From NCBI GenBank assembly GCA_963995525.1, contig OZ023205.1, positions 57,452,098-57,516,097 on the forward strand: a DNA stretch of 64,000 nucleotides, in the 5' to 3' direction. This DNA is from Escarpia spicata. Lineage: Eukaryota > Annelida > Polychaeta > Sabellida > Siboglinidae. The translations under genes were made by a program, and so were the position numbers. This document shows positions 11,944 to 23,833 of this stretch, piece by piece. The notes beneath the pieces are model-generated. The model did not search any database. It had not been told where the DNA came from and saw only the letters and a program-made list of their open reading frames with translations. Positions within the stretch are counted from its first letter, which is position 1. Each line of letters opens with the position of its first letter.

Positions 11944-13384
11944 CAAAAATAGATAAGCGAGCGAAAAATGAACAACTCGGGACATGTCCAAAATCACTCA
12001 GTTCAGTGGTCGCTAGCAAACTTACGGTTCATCCGATCCGAAAAATCTTGTTACCGTTTGAAAGATTACACCTTCTGTTATTCTAGCACATACGTGGTTT
12101 CCCGATAATAATTCCTACAAGAACCTTCACACATATCTGCAATCATGTTGTTTCCAGTCTTTTACACATCAGCGAACCAACTTGTTTCGTCTACAAAGTT
12201 CACCCATCTACCGATAGGAGCGCAAATTCTAATTTGCATAGGTTTCAGACATGCGTATACTGGACCACTCGGTTTCTGCCTTACGCAAGCATAATATGCA
12301 GTTTTCACCAACATTTTTTGAAATCGTTCAGCAACGTATCGATATTATTAATCAGAACCACTTATTGCATTAATGGAATGCAAACGAAACGTCAAATAAG
12401 TTGTTTTAGTTAAATACTTACAATATTCGTAAGACGATAATCACTTCACGCGCCAAACGAAAGCACTCGGTTTCTGCCTCATCGTGTTCAAAATCATCAC
12501 TGTGCGACAAATCGCTATGCATTCACTGTATAAACTTCACGGGCTGTTCGTTAACATTCCTGTGATGATTAGGGTGAATAGTTGCTTACAATTTCGTCCG
12601 CTAAATTTTTATATTACGGTTGTTTACATCACCGTCACCGACATGGTGCACTGTAGTCACGTGGTCTGCGTTCGCTATCAAAATATATGTCAAAAACCTG
12701 TTTGCCTCGTTTTAATTTGAGACAAATAATTTTGTTGCAAGTTTGTAGACATCCTTTGCTCATTGTGTCCGATATATCTGACTAAAGATGTATTTAATAC
12801 GAGATCCAGCTATATAATTGTAATGAGGCAGAAACTCAGATAGGGCAGAAACCGAGTAGGTGATTATACTTCATAAGTTCTTGTTTTCATGCTATTTAGA
12901 CTCCACCCACTTTGCAGACGACATAAACACAAGTAAACAAACTGTCTGTCAGCGTCCGGCGATCGCTAATGTAATGCCAACATTCGGTGACACTTAATCT
13001 ATCTTTTTTGACATGCAAAAATGGGTGGAGCTTAACATGTAAACATCAACTGCTGAGATCGGCCATGTGCGATGCCATAGCAACGCAGCGGTGATTGACA
13101 GGAAATGTGCAGTTTCGCCGACATATAGCGAAGAATACCCGATGCTAACATCGTTCGCTGAGTTCAAGCGGATGAAAACAACCACATTTCAGATAAACAC
13201 AATGGTGAAAATATACTTTAACATGATCAACCGTGCTATTTACTACGTAGATGAAAAGGTAATCTTTCAAACGGTACCAAGATTTTTGGGATTGGATGAA
13301 CCGTAAGTTTGCTAGCGACCGCTGAATTGAGTAATTTTGGACATGTCCCGAGTTGTTCATTTTTCGCTCGCTTATCTATTTTTG
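11944..13384. mobile_element. Non-autonomous DNA transposon, 1441 bp, same family, TSD ATAATAT
   Basis: Same terminal sequence as the 867-bp element, with inverted repeats recognisable for about 130 bp (including GGTCGCTAGCAAACTTACGG on both arms). Flanked by ATAATAT at 11937-11943 and 13385-13391; copies B and C carry a single ATAATAT there. The interior is non-coding and repeats ACTCGGTTTCTGCCT several times. Confidence 0.87.
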
Positions 13385-13883
13385 ATAATATGTATTCGTA
13401 TTATAGCGTGTACAATTCCGTTAAAGCAACATATACATCCATCTAATATGTGTACAAAACGGTCAGTGCAGCCAGTCTCGTCTATGAAGCGTGAGCGTCT
13501 ATGTCATGAATGGGGGAGGCTTTTAAGTGAATATTATTAAACTTTAAAGATAATAATAGTGTGGAGTCGCCCATCACACAGTGATTTGTTTTGTATTTTG
13601 TTGACATTATGTAAATTGTTATTGTAAAATTTGTATCTTACTATTTGTTTTAATATCTTATAGTTATAGTAGTTTCTAGCGCTCAGCAATGTTCTATTAA
13701 CTGACTAGTCTGTATTATTGTGATTACAATGTAATGGTCTTGAGGTCTCATTCTTTATATGATCGCACTAAAGGTGGTCACTACCAGGGTGCTTGTCGTC
13801 CTCAGTGGTTCTTTTACGTCCCAAATTGAGACGGGACCGACATTAATGTGATCATCGAGTCACGAGGGATACACAGTCCCCAA

Positions 13884-15376
13884 TGTTATAGCGTACACCA
13901 CTAATTCTACGGTTAGGTATACCAAATTTGGTACCTGTAGAAATTATTTAACATGACTGGTAATATGGTGACCTGTCAAACTACTTATGTTGTGGTTATA
14001 AGAAGATCATATTATGAACTTATAAAAGTTGTTTACTGAAATGTAGGTGTGAAAAACATTAGGGTCACACCTAGCTTATGAATAGAGTGCGTGTTTTATT
14101 AAAATTATGGATTAATTCATGAGAGTTGGAATGTACGATGAATATTGTGGTATCCGGCTCGATACAGGGTATCCAGTGATATTATTTATGTAAGTAATTC
14201 ACGTAAGTTTAAGATTGTATGAGCACTTATATAGCCAGACGTTTAGCTCGCAATATATGTTTTAAACTCAGCGAGTTGAATGGATTGCTTCGATGGGTGA
14301 AAGGTTTCGGGAGCTGGTTTTTGAAGCGACTTTAATTTGTATCGAGTGTTGTAATTGGTCAGACTAACTTCCGGTCATCAAGCTATATAAGGGCAGGACG
14401 GCCATTCGAGGCCAGACGAACATTTGAGCAGAAAAAAGTGTTGCACTCTCGTCTCCAGGAATTGGGCTGAAACGTGTGTCCGCCCAACGCCTGTAGTAAA
14501 TACTTCTACGATTTCAACAGTACCGATTAGTTGTGAGACGCTGCACTTCTCACGCGTTGAAGAAGACTAAGCGATAACCGACTGCTGTTCCGTTTTGACG
14601 TGATCTTCGAATGCGAGGCCACCACCGTTTCGTCTGCTGACTGTCGTAACACAGATTTCGTGACAGACCTTGACATCGCAGACATCGTTTCCGTGTTGTC
14701 GCCTGGTGATTCGCGTGGGATCGACAAGGCAGATCTTCCGTCTACTTGATTGGATACTTTTAAATCTAGGCTGGGCAGACGACTCTAAAAATTCCCTGTA
14801 GTGCTATGCCATATGCCCCCCGTCCCCTATATTGGCGTAATGACCGTATGGTTTTTGCCAATTATTATATAGACATAGACATAGACATAGACATAGACAT
14901 CGCCCCAGTCGCCTGCTTTCATCTATGTGAATTCGTTCGCCGAACGCCGAGCGACTTTCGACTTCGTCCTGACATCACGCCGAACGCGATCGATACGAAC
15001 GATGACATTCGCACATCACGAGACATTCAGGGGTTACAGTTCATAGAATTTACAACAGTGTATACCCGTCTTCATGTAAGTGACCAGCTGTTTATATTGT
15101 CTAGCATGTACATTTATATGCATACTCGTCGAGTACATTGTATGGTGTTATAAATATAATGTCATAGCAGAGTAACGGTTGGCCAACTATCATTGAACCG
15201 CATATATTTGTTGTTGATGTATTAAATGTGAATGCCAGTTGGCTTCTCGTACATACATATCTGATGTCACGTTATGTCTCTCGTTCACTCCGAATCCTAG
15301 TGCACCTGAACCTATAACTTGCTATGTCAAATCGGGTACCGCCAATTTATTAATACTTACACTCGATTTTGTGACA
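13884..15376. mobile_element. Probable solo LTR (1493 bp) with 4-bp TSD CCAA
   Basis: Insert relative to copies B and C, starting TGTTATAGCG and ending TTGTGACA (TG...CA ends) between CCAA at 13880-13883 and 15377-15380. A TATA-like CTATATAAGG lies at about 14383. About 110 bp of the flanking SINE present in B and C is missing beside it. No internal retroviral genes, so solo LTR is inferred; another insertion type is possible. Confidence 0.55.
14870..14900. repeat. (TAGACA)n hexanucleotide microsatellite
   Basis: About five tandem units of TAGACA inside the presumed solo LTR. Confidence 0.9.
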
Positions 15377-15997
15377 CCAACCACTACACTAGCCGCGCTC
15401 TCTGTATAATTTGTTTCTGTTGTTGGGATAAATAAAATGCTTCCTTACCTTACCTAGAGATGGGAGGGTGTGTTTCTATATCTCATAAAAACCAGCCCAA
15501 AACCTTGGAGTAACGCACACTATCGAGAGGGATGCGGGGGTACCAGCCCAGCATGATCACAGTGCTTTCTTCTATATATCACGAGCAGTCTTACTCCAAG
15601 CCCACTATACTTTATCGTAGTCACATATTGAACAACTTGGGATAATGTCATTGTTTTTCAATTTACAGATTAATGAAGAGGAACTCAGCATGAAACTGCC
15701 GCAGAATAACATGTATAGGGACGTACATGGTTAAATGCACCAACTACCCAAATTTACACTGGGGAGTCTAAAGGAATACTTATCCCAGTACGGAAAGAAG
15801 CTGGAGGAAACGAGCAAGTCTCTATACATTAAACTAAAATGACTAGGATTAAAGGTAAATGCGAATAACCATATGAGCTTAGTAGTTTGTACGTCCCTGT
15901 CAAATATTATATTGCCTCGATGAAATAATAGTTTTCTTTGTCAATGGATACCAGCAAGTTTACTTGTAAGAGTTTTGGCAAATTTATGTGTTAAAAT

Positions 15998-16129
15998 GTA
16001 AGAACAAACATTCGAAACCTAACAATACATTATTCAGGACCAGTATTCTGGAATACCCTGCCTCATAAACTTAGAATACTCCTGACCATTAACCAGTTTA
16101 AAAGAAACTTAACAACTCCTTACTCGTGA
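15998..16129 (+). pseudogene. C-terminal tail of a LINE reverse transcriptase
   Basis: 43 codons and a stop, including HYSGPVFWNTLPHKLR and INQFKRNL, matching the conserved GPxxWNxLP...FK end of Jockey/CR1-type ORF2 proteins. The same piece recurs, frameshifted, in copy C near 30130-30270 on the minus strand. Only a LINE 3' end is captured in the repeat unit. Confidence 0.75.
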
Positions 16130-16680
16130 ATTATTATTGATATTACATTTTATATGTGTCTGGGTAAATATATATAGGTGAAGCACAATACGGGGCCAAA
16201 AAAGACGACTGGACATCAAAAACAAAAAGTCTTAGATGGTAGCCAAGATACATCTACACCTAAAATTAAAGAAGATAAGATATCTTTACTCACTGTTATG
16301 TGGCGCAATGCCAAGTGAAGTTCATGATGTAAGTGACATGGTGTCTTTTAACAAAAATATGAGAATGTGAAACCCTTCAGAAATCAAAATTTGCTTGACT
16401 AATGTATGCTAGTACCTCATCAGAATCCAACCAAGACTTTTAAAATGTTAAGAATGATCAGAGCACTCTGGACGTGAAATGGTGGACACCGTAACTTACG
16501 TTATCCACCACATTGTCCACAACCACAATTTTGTTCAAACAACAATAAACAGGCAGGATGTGTTTTTGTGTCTCTTTTTTCTTCACGGGCCTAAGATACA
16601 GCACAAATGTTATCAACAGGAACTGTCCACAAAGAAGCTGGTTATGGAGTAAATATAGCGTAAGTTACAGGACACCAATA

Positions 16681-18699
16681 TTTTAATGTGCACATTTAAA
16701 TATACATTTGTTTTCAAGCACATTTTAATAATAACATCTTGGACATGAAAAACTAGGTTGACTTCTGCGCTTGTATATTATACCCAGCGTATCAACAAAG
16801 ACATATTAATACACCTTTAAAAAGTATTTAGTATATGGCGACGACTCTGAATTTTTTTTATAAAATAAATTATTCATTCTTGAAGAAGGTAGACGTACAT
16901 ATTATGAACCTTTGAATTCTTGACGAGGAAAATACACTGTTAGAAAATATACCTCATCTTGTCATTTCCAACAGTCACCTTGACCATTAAACCTCAGGCT
17001 TAAAATGTCAAACATGAATATGTGTAGTAGTTACACATGTCAGACACTTACATGAATTTATATGCTGAAAACAAAACACAAATATAAATGCACTTTACTG
17101 ATTAGCAGAATTCAAGTCCGTCTGTAATATTGACTAAGATCAAGCGACACTGTAATGTAATTGAACAATTTAAAATTGATGTAATGACAATGAACACCTA
17201 GTAAAGAAAAATTGTAAAAATTGTTCACCGTTTTGAAAAATAGCATATTCCCCTAATGTCTGCATGCTGTATCAACCCACCCCTTTCTCCACCTGGTAAA
17301 CACTGACTGTTCCTAAGATATCAACATGTATAGATGCAGCTGTAGTAGAACATTTCTTGCTGCCTTTTTTCTTGTGAAATGCTGCAGATTATACATGAAA
17401 CAGAATTTTATATTTACTGATTATGACAATGAACAACTCCATAATTATTTACTCCCAACACTACTACGATGCCTGTTTTTGTTTACTGAATATATGATTT
17501 TCTTTACAGGAGATTGAACTAGTGTGCTTAGTACTACTAGCTCTCCAAGTTAATATGGCATACTGGGCAGTTGTATGTCCAGGATCTCGGACAAGATTCT
17601 ACAGCCATGCAATAATAATAATATATGCTGCATATTAACAGTTTGTCATGTGAATGTCCACCTAGTGATCCCAATAGTGTCGTGAGTTGCATCCGTGACA
17701 GATTCCCCAGTGCCGATGGGGTTTACACTGGACTCCAGATCAGTCAGTTAGCTTGACTGACTGGAAACCAATGTAGAATGCAGGTTGCTCGACATAAGAA
17801 TGTGGTGATGCCTGACTAGCTCTGCAATTGGTGATGGGACGGTGGGTGCCAGGGTCTGGCAGATATGGCATGAGTCTTCGGGCAATAACTTTCAACGCTG
17901 TGAGAGAGGTTCAGTGTCGAGCATTCTTTGGTGAACTACATCGGTTTAGATATCGATGACATCACTGTATGTTTTCGCTGTCTTTGATGGTGCTGCATAC
18001 CAGCTTCCTGACTTTTTGCTGTACATCTGCATCTACCTATACCGGAGTAAAAAATTACACAATTTTCTAATTTGAAATCATATTGACGTTTTTTTAACAA
18101 AGAATCGTAATACAGTTATTTTTATTTGATATTACATATTACATTTGTTCAACTAAACATCTTTCTAAGTAATTTTTTCTCATTTCTGGGCATTAAATAT
18201 AAAAAATTGTTAAATACACATAATTGTTTAGTCACTAATTTTGTGAGTTGTAAACATATAAGGCATGTATAAACTACAACTAGCATGTGGTATCACATAT
18301 ACTAACTACTGTTGTTTTTTTGCAAAACGAATCTTGATAAAAGTAATTGTTTGTTTTTTATATGTACCTGATATTTTTTCAACCTCTTCCTAATTTGATG
18401 CTAATGAAACATACTTGCACTGTATATACGAATTTATGTTTGCAACATAAATATTCCAAATTAAATAAATAGACCATTAAGTTCAAAAAGTGAACTGCAA
18501 ATTAAATGTAGAATGTACTTGAAAGTTTCACAAAAGCCTTATCAACCAACAACCAAAGATGGTGTAACTACCCACATAAGATTGGTCAGAATAAAACATA
18601 ATTGTTAAAACCAATTTCATATGTTTGCATATCTTCCAATTATTATGCTATGATATATATATATATAACATTTGCATAGCAGCATCAATTAATACTTAC
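16681..18699. other. spacer without recognised gene
   Basis: AT-rich, non-coding as far as can be seen. The GC-richer patch 17640-18030 has short open stretches (for example SVVSCIRDRFPSADGVYTG) with no recognisable family. Confidence 0.5.
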
Positions 18700-18805
18700 G
18701 TTTGTTCTAACTGTCCTGAGCTGCATCCAGCCTCAGGAAGTGACTGATCTTGTCATACGTGATGGCTGCAGTGGTGTCGAGGTAGTTCGCGCCTTTGTGT
18801 TGAAG
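18700..18805 (-). CDS. Possible terminal exon of an unidentified gene
   Basis: Between acceptor TTTTGACAG and donor-like GTAAGT, phase 0 encodes 32 codons (LQHKGANYLDTTAAITYDKI then SHFLRLDAAQDS) and TAG. The codons look protein-like and are GC-richer than their surroundings. I do not recognise the protein; it may be a host or transposon exon. The Gypsy element at 18969 lies just upstream and could separate it from its other exons. Confidence 0.35.
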
Positions 18806-18968
18806 CTGTCAAAAAAAATCATGAATTGGAATATGGAATGAGTCAGGTTATTTGTGAAAATGAATATGGTTTGACAGCACTACTACCCGTCAATATATAT
18901 ATATAATATTATGTATGTGTGTGGTATGTAACTTGTAAGTTTTTTAATTTCATTAACAGGTAAAAATA

Positions 18969-19131
18969 TGTTGTTGTGTTGCTTGGATGTACTGATAATA
19001 GCTATTACATGACAGTTTACTATAAGACACGTTAGAAGGAACGAATGTTTAATCAAAGCCTTAACACGTGAACATCTGTACTTTGACCTCTAGTATAATG
19101 AGGTTCTATTAAAGCGCGTAATACTACGACA
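18969..19131 (-). repeat. Gypsy 3' LTR (163 bp)
   Basis: In element orientation starts TGTCGTAGTATTA and ends CAACAACA. Differs from the other LTR at about six positions, roughly 3.7% divergence. Confidence 0.92.
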
Positions 19132-19266
19132 TAGAGATTATGGCTTACTCAAAGTAACTTGTTATAAAGTCTGAAATAACTGTAAACTTGTAAAACAACA
19201 ACATGCAATAGATTTAACTCTGATATAAGCTGTACAGTATGCCTTGCTTACAGTCTTTGTATCTAT

Positions 19267-19700
19267 TCATGCATAACGCTGAGGCTGCTTAATATGACGA
19301 CCAGAGCGGGTCACATATAGTCCAGTTGTATTATTTTGAACAATGTTCTCAGCCTGTAGTCTTCGTGGGAGTAGTTGAATCCACAACAGCTGGAGCGGGC
19401 TGGACTGTAGTCGGACTGGCAAACGATACTCTCCTGACGATCGGGTGAGTCGAGTTGTCTCGGATTTGATTTCTGTTTCTTCGGATAGTGCTTGTGCTCG
19501 GTGTCGTGAGAGTGTACGATCTTGGATTCGGTGTTTTGTCAAGGACCGGAGCAGGTCTCCACCGGCCGTCTTGATCACGGAAGCGAACTTCTTGACCGTT
19601 GTACAGAGGCGGGAGATCTCTTGGGGGTTGATCGTGCTGAAACGTCATCTTGTCCTGTCGCTCTTGTAGCCTCGTTCTCATATCGTCATGAGATGTGTAT
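19267..19700 (-). pseudogene. Gypsy pol C-terminal tail
   Basis: Overlapping frames carry LPPLYNGQEVRFRDQDGRWR and, after a frame change, YVTRSGRHIKQPQRYA, the usual post-integrase tail of this Gypsy type. Stop at 19267. Confidence 0.8.
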
Positions 19701-20822
19701 TTTGCGACCATTGAGGAGCTCTGCTGGACTTGGAAGTTTGCTGTCAATTGGCGTTGTTCGCAGACACAGTAGCGCCAAGTCGAGTTCCTGCCCACTTTGC
19801 CTCGCCTTCTTCATGACAAGCTTCACGGTTTGGATTTGGCGTTCGATGAAGCCGTTTGAGCGTGGATACCTCGGCGAAGACGTTACGTGTTGGAATGCCA
19901 TCTTCATTGACAAATCTGTGTAGCTTGCACTGGCGAAATGCGGGCCATTGTCCGACACGACACGCATAGGAACGCCTGTCTCGCTGAAGATCTGCTTTGT
20001 GACAGAAACGACGGTTGAGCTTAGACATGGCTTCGGCATTTTGCGCACGATGGGAAATGTTGAATAGTAGTCCGCAATGATGAGCCAGTCTGCGTCGTTG
20101 AAGAAGAACACGTCTGTACCAACCACTTCCCAAGGTCTACTCGGTACTTCGTGCGGCTGTAGCGTCTCGTGCTGCTGCGCTGGTTGGTGTTCTTGATAGA
20201 TGTCACACGACTTGACTGTAATCTCAATGTCACGATTGATGTTGATCCAATACACATAATCTTTTGCTCTGAGTCTCGTCTTCTCTATGCCGAGGTGACC
20301 GTAGTGTAGTTTCTCCAGTATGAATGTCTGCATGCTCTCAGGAATGACGACTCGTGTTCCTTTCAGTAGGATACCATCTTCCACGGAGAGTTCATCGCGG
20401 GACGACCAGTATGAACGGATGCTAGTTGGCAACTCCTTTATTGCTTCGGGCCATCCAGTCACGATCGTTTCTGAGAGTGATTGGGGAACTGGATCAGCCT
20501 TCGTCTTGTTCCTCAGCTCTTGGATGCGTTCATCAGAGAATAGGACGAAGTCAACACGAACGTCAAAGTCGATCGTTTCTGTGTTGTGCGTACTTGGAAG
20601 ACGCGAGAGGGTGTCCGCAAGGACAATGTCCTTTCCTGGTTGGTATTCAACTTCCATGTCATACCCTTGCAGTTTGAGGAGCATTCTTTGTAGTCGCGGT
20701 GGAGAGTTGACAAGACCTTTCTGGATGATCGCAACGAGAGGCTTGTGGTCCGTGACGACCTTGAACTTGCGTCCGTATAGGTACGTGTGGAACCGTTGTG
20801 TGCCAAAAACAATGGCTAGCAA
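19686..20822 (-). pseudogene. Gypsy RNase H (C-terminal) and integrase
   Basis: Starts within RNase H (GRKFKVVTDHKPLVAI). The zinc-binding part of integrase reads LHYGHLGIEKTRLRAKDYVY ... CDIYQEHQ, so the second Cys of C-X2-C is Tyr. The DDE core follows: VVGTDVFFF, VVSDNGPHFAS and RSNGFIERQIQTVK. Known role: integration of the cDNA. RNase H upstream (20823-21086) is frameshifted. Confidence 0.92.
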
Positions 20823-21086
20823 CTCTCGCTCAATGCAGGCATATCGTTTCTCTGCGCTTTATAGACTCTTCGATGCGTATGCCACCGGTTGGATTTGACC
20901 AGACTCGTTCTCTTAAAGTAACGCTGCGCCAAGTCCAAGGAGACTAACGTCTGTCTGAAGTATGGGCGTTTTGGACACGTTGAAGTATTGAAGACTTGAC
21001 CTTGAGGTGACAAGATGTTTCATACCATCGAAACAACTTTGATGGCGCGGTTCCCACATGAACAAGCTGTCTTCTTTCAGTAGATC

Positions 21087-22127
21087 TCAAAGCATTGAAG
21101 CCTTGTCAGCCAAGTTCGGTATGAATGGGCTCAAGAAGGTCATGAGTCCAAGAAACTGCTGAAGCTCTTTCTTGTCTCGAGGTGGTGGTATGTCTTGCAA
21201 ATCGCGGATCCTGTCCGGATCAGGTTTGATGCCATCAATGCCGTAGATGAGGCCAAAGAAACTGACACTGCTCTCCTTGATCAGGCACTTGCTGGAATTG
21301 AAGACAAGCCCGTTCCTCGACGCAATGTTCATGAGTTGATGAAGATTTCTGTCATGTTCATCTTCTGTGGCACCGTAAACCACCACGTCGTCAGCGATTC
21401 CTTCTGCTCCATCACACTGCTCGAGAATCATGTCCATCCTGGATTGAAAGATGTCTTGTGATGCAGACAAGCCGAATGGAAGTCGCTTGAAGGCATATCG
21501 ACCGTAAGGAGATTGAAACGTAGTGAGGAGTTGAGAGTCCTTGTGAAGCTGGACACCCCAGTATCCGGCTTTGGCGTCAAGTTTGGAGAAATATCTTGCT
21601 CTTGTGAACTTGTGATTAAGTTCTTCCAACGTAGGAGTTTTGTGGTGCGGTCTCTTCATTGCCTGATTCAAGAACTTGGGGTCCAAACATATTCTTAGGC
21701 TCCCATCTGTCTTCTTTGCATATGCCAGGCTTGAGACCCACTCTGTTGGCTCATTCTCGCGCACTTTGCGTATGACGTCATTTTCCACCATGGAGTCAAG
21801 ACTGCTTTTGATAGCATCTTTTAGCGCAATTGGTGTCTTTCTTGGAGGATTTACGCGAGGAGGAACTGCGGGATCCACCACCAACTTCACTTCACCAGGA
21901 AAACAGCCGATTCTGTCAAACTGTTCTGGATACATTCTAGTGAGGTCATCAACGCTGTTTATAGAGGCTGTGCTCGTGACAGCTGATTGTCCCGTAGCAG
22001 GTCTATCTTCTGTTGAGGAGTGCGTCTTGATGGTGCAATGTAGAGTCACCAGCTTCAACTTTTCACACGACTGAAGACGAATCACTGCAGGGCCGGTTAC
22101 ATCAACGATGTAGAACCGAGTGTCACC
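21087..22127 (-). pseudogene. Gypsy reverse transcriptase
   Basis: Reads on from the TGA at 22128 in frame. Contains FSKLDAKAGYWGVQL (motif A aspartate), RLPFGLSASQDIFQ (B), GIADDVVVYG (C, catalytic DD) and FFGLIYGIDGIKPDP / KELQQFLGLMTFLSPFIP (connection). Frame is lost at the stop at 21087, ahead of RNase H. Confidence 0.93.
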
Positions 22128-23327
22128 TCATGCCGACTTGTGGTAGCTGCATGAAATGTTAACCACGCCATGACATGTGATGGACGTGCCATTGTACGCC
22201 GTCAATCGTGCGCCTCTTGCTGCTGCGACGATGTTATCAACGGGGAATCCCTCAGCATTTAACTTGTCCGGGTACATGCATCGAAATGTTCGCAGTGGAA
22301 GTGTATTGCCTTGTGCGCCTGGGTCCACTTTCAGGCTCAAATTGTGGATGCCAGGACGATTGCTCAGTTTAATTTGCACCTGCGCATAGGCTTCGTCACG
22401 ATTATTTTGCCCGAGACACATTGCTGACACTTTCACGTCATGAAAACTGAGTGCATCAAATGACTGTTCAAGTGTGTCAGTGTTCTGTGCATTGGAACGC
22501 ATTTGATGAATTGTCTTTTCGTTTGCATACAAATGTTTTCGTTGCCGATGCTCGTTCCTGTTCTTGGATTTCGAACGTCCGCGCTGATATGGCGTGATGT
22601 TGTTGGCATGCTGTTTTTTCTTAGTCAGACAACATTTCGACCAATGGTTCATTCTGCCGCATGCTCTGCACTCGACTCCAAACGCTGGACAACTTTCACG
22701 CGGTTTGAATGGGTGTTGTTGACCACAGTTGTGACATCTGGCGGATGAGTTTGCACCACGTCTGAAGCTATGCACCGCAGTTGTCGCCACTGTTCCCATG
22801 TCACGAATCTGCTGGACGTGGGAGGCACTCGCTTCATACGCTCGTCCCAACTGAATTGCTTCGTCCAGTGTGTAGTTCTTGTTTTTTCCAAGCAATTCCT
22901 TCTGGTAATCAGGAATTGGCGTACCAGCTATGCTCAGTTCAATGAGTCGCTCATTCAATTCGTTATCTTGAAACTCGCATTTCAGAGCTAGCAGCTTGCA
23001 TCTGTTTATGAAACAATCTAAGTTTTCTTATGGCCTTTGACGGTAGTGCATAAGTCGTAACCGGCTGATGCGATAGTTTTCACACGGCTCAAGTTGTTCA
23101 ACGAATTTGGCGAATATCTTGGTAGGATCTTTCCTTTCCTCTTCTGTGAGGCTCCAAGAGTTGTATCGGCGTAGTCCTTCATCGCCGACTTGTAGTAGAA
23201 TGTGTACTACTTGTTCTCCTTCCTCAATTCGCTTTGCTTTGAAGTATAATTCCATTCGTTGTTTAAATAACTTGAATGTTTCTGCTTGATTTTCCACTGA
23301 CCAATCCATTCTTGGTACGTGATCCAT
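22128..23327 (-). pseudogene. Gypsy gag and protease region
   Basis: ATG at 23327. The capsid-like part (MDWSVENQAETFKLFKQRM) is interrupted by TAA at 23028-23030, then continues in the same frame through ENLDCFINRC and LNERLIELSIAGTPIPDYQK, a Cys/His nucleocapsid region (CHNCGQQHPF ... CRACGRMNHWSKCC) and a retropepsin (LKVDPGAQGNTLPLRTF). The catalytic motif reads D-P-G-A where D-S/T-G-A is usual. Ends at TGA 22128-22130, with RT following in the same frame. Confidence 0.88.
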
Positions 23328-23651
23328 GTTCGCTGTTGTTGTTAGCCAATCAGCGCCTACTAGTAGCTGTGTGTCTTATAAATTGTGTAGCTTAAAACTA
23401 CCAGCCAGGCTGCTTTATGAGCCCCGGTAAAAATTACAGAAGGCTGAATGTCTCTGTTGTTTACACGTAGCTGTCAAATTGCATGTGACGTGACCTTTGA
23501 CCCAGACGCGGCTGTCGAGTGACGTCATTCATGTTGCGTGTGATTCTTTTGAACAAATTTCAGGCACGGCGAATAAAGACATATTTTTCACTCATCAGTT
23601 GATTCAAAGTTCACGATTTCAGTGTCAATACGTTACCGCCGCCCTTAGTTT

Positions 23652-23670
23652 GATCCCGACGCTGTCACCA
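23652..23670 (-). promoter_or_regulatory. Primer-binding site of the Gypsy element
   Basis: Directly after the 5' LTR in element orientation: TGGTGACAGCGTCGGGATC, starting with the TGG that pairs with a tRNA CCA end. The tRNA is not identified. Confidence 0.75.
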
Positions 23671-23833
23671 TGTTGTTGTGTTGCTTGGATGTACTGATAA
23701 TAGCTATTACATGACAGTTTAGTATAAGACACGCTAGAAGGAACGAATGTTTAATCAAAGCCTTAACACGTGAACATCTGAACTCTGACCTGTAGTATAA
23801 TGAGGTTCTATTAAAGCGTGTAATACTACGACA
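23671..23833 (-). repeat. Gypsy 5' LTR (163 bp)
   Basis: Pairs with 18969-19131. Expected to drive minus-strand transcription; no obvious TATA box in so short an LTR. Confidence 0.92.

Larger units (their letters stand above)
10508..16680 (-). repeat. Segment repeat copy A (inverted relative to copies B and C)
   Basis: The reverse complement aligns by eye to 24750-26710 (copy B) and to parts of 30080-32050 (copy C). Shared landmarks include the SINE-like block near 15400-15450, the dispersed block at 13560-13880 and the cell at 10540-10640 ending GGCCATAATTCCA. It is longer than B and C because it holds three later insertions (10878-11744, 11944-13384, 13884-15376). Confidence 0.85.
18969..23833 (-). 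mobile_element. Ty3/Gypsy LTR retrotransposon, complete but degenerate (4865 bp)
   Basis: Two 163-bp LTRs, primer-binding site, gag, protease, RT, RNase H and integrase in Ty3/Gypsy order on the minus strand. In-frame stops at 23028-23030 (gag) and 22128-22130 (between protease and RT), plus frame breaks near 21050 and 19700, make it inactive. Flanks (AAATA left, GCCCA right) show no target-site duplication. Confidence 0.93.

Noticed and set aside
19445..22748. Plus-strand open frames across the Gypsy element
   Set aside because: Antisense shadows of gag-pol, which has clear retroelement motifs on the minus strand.
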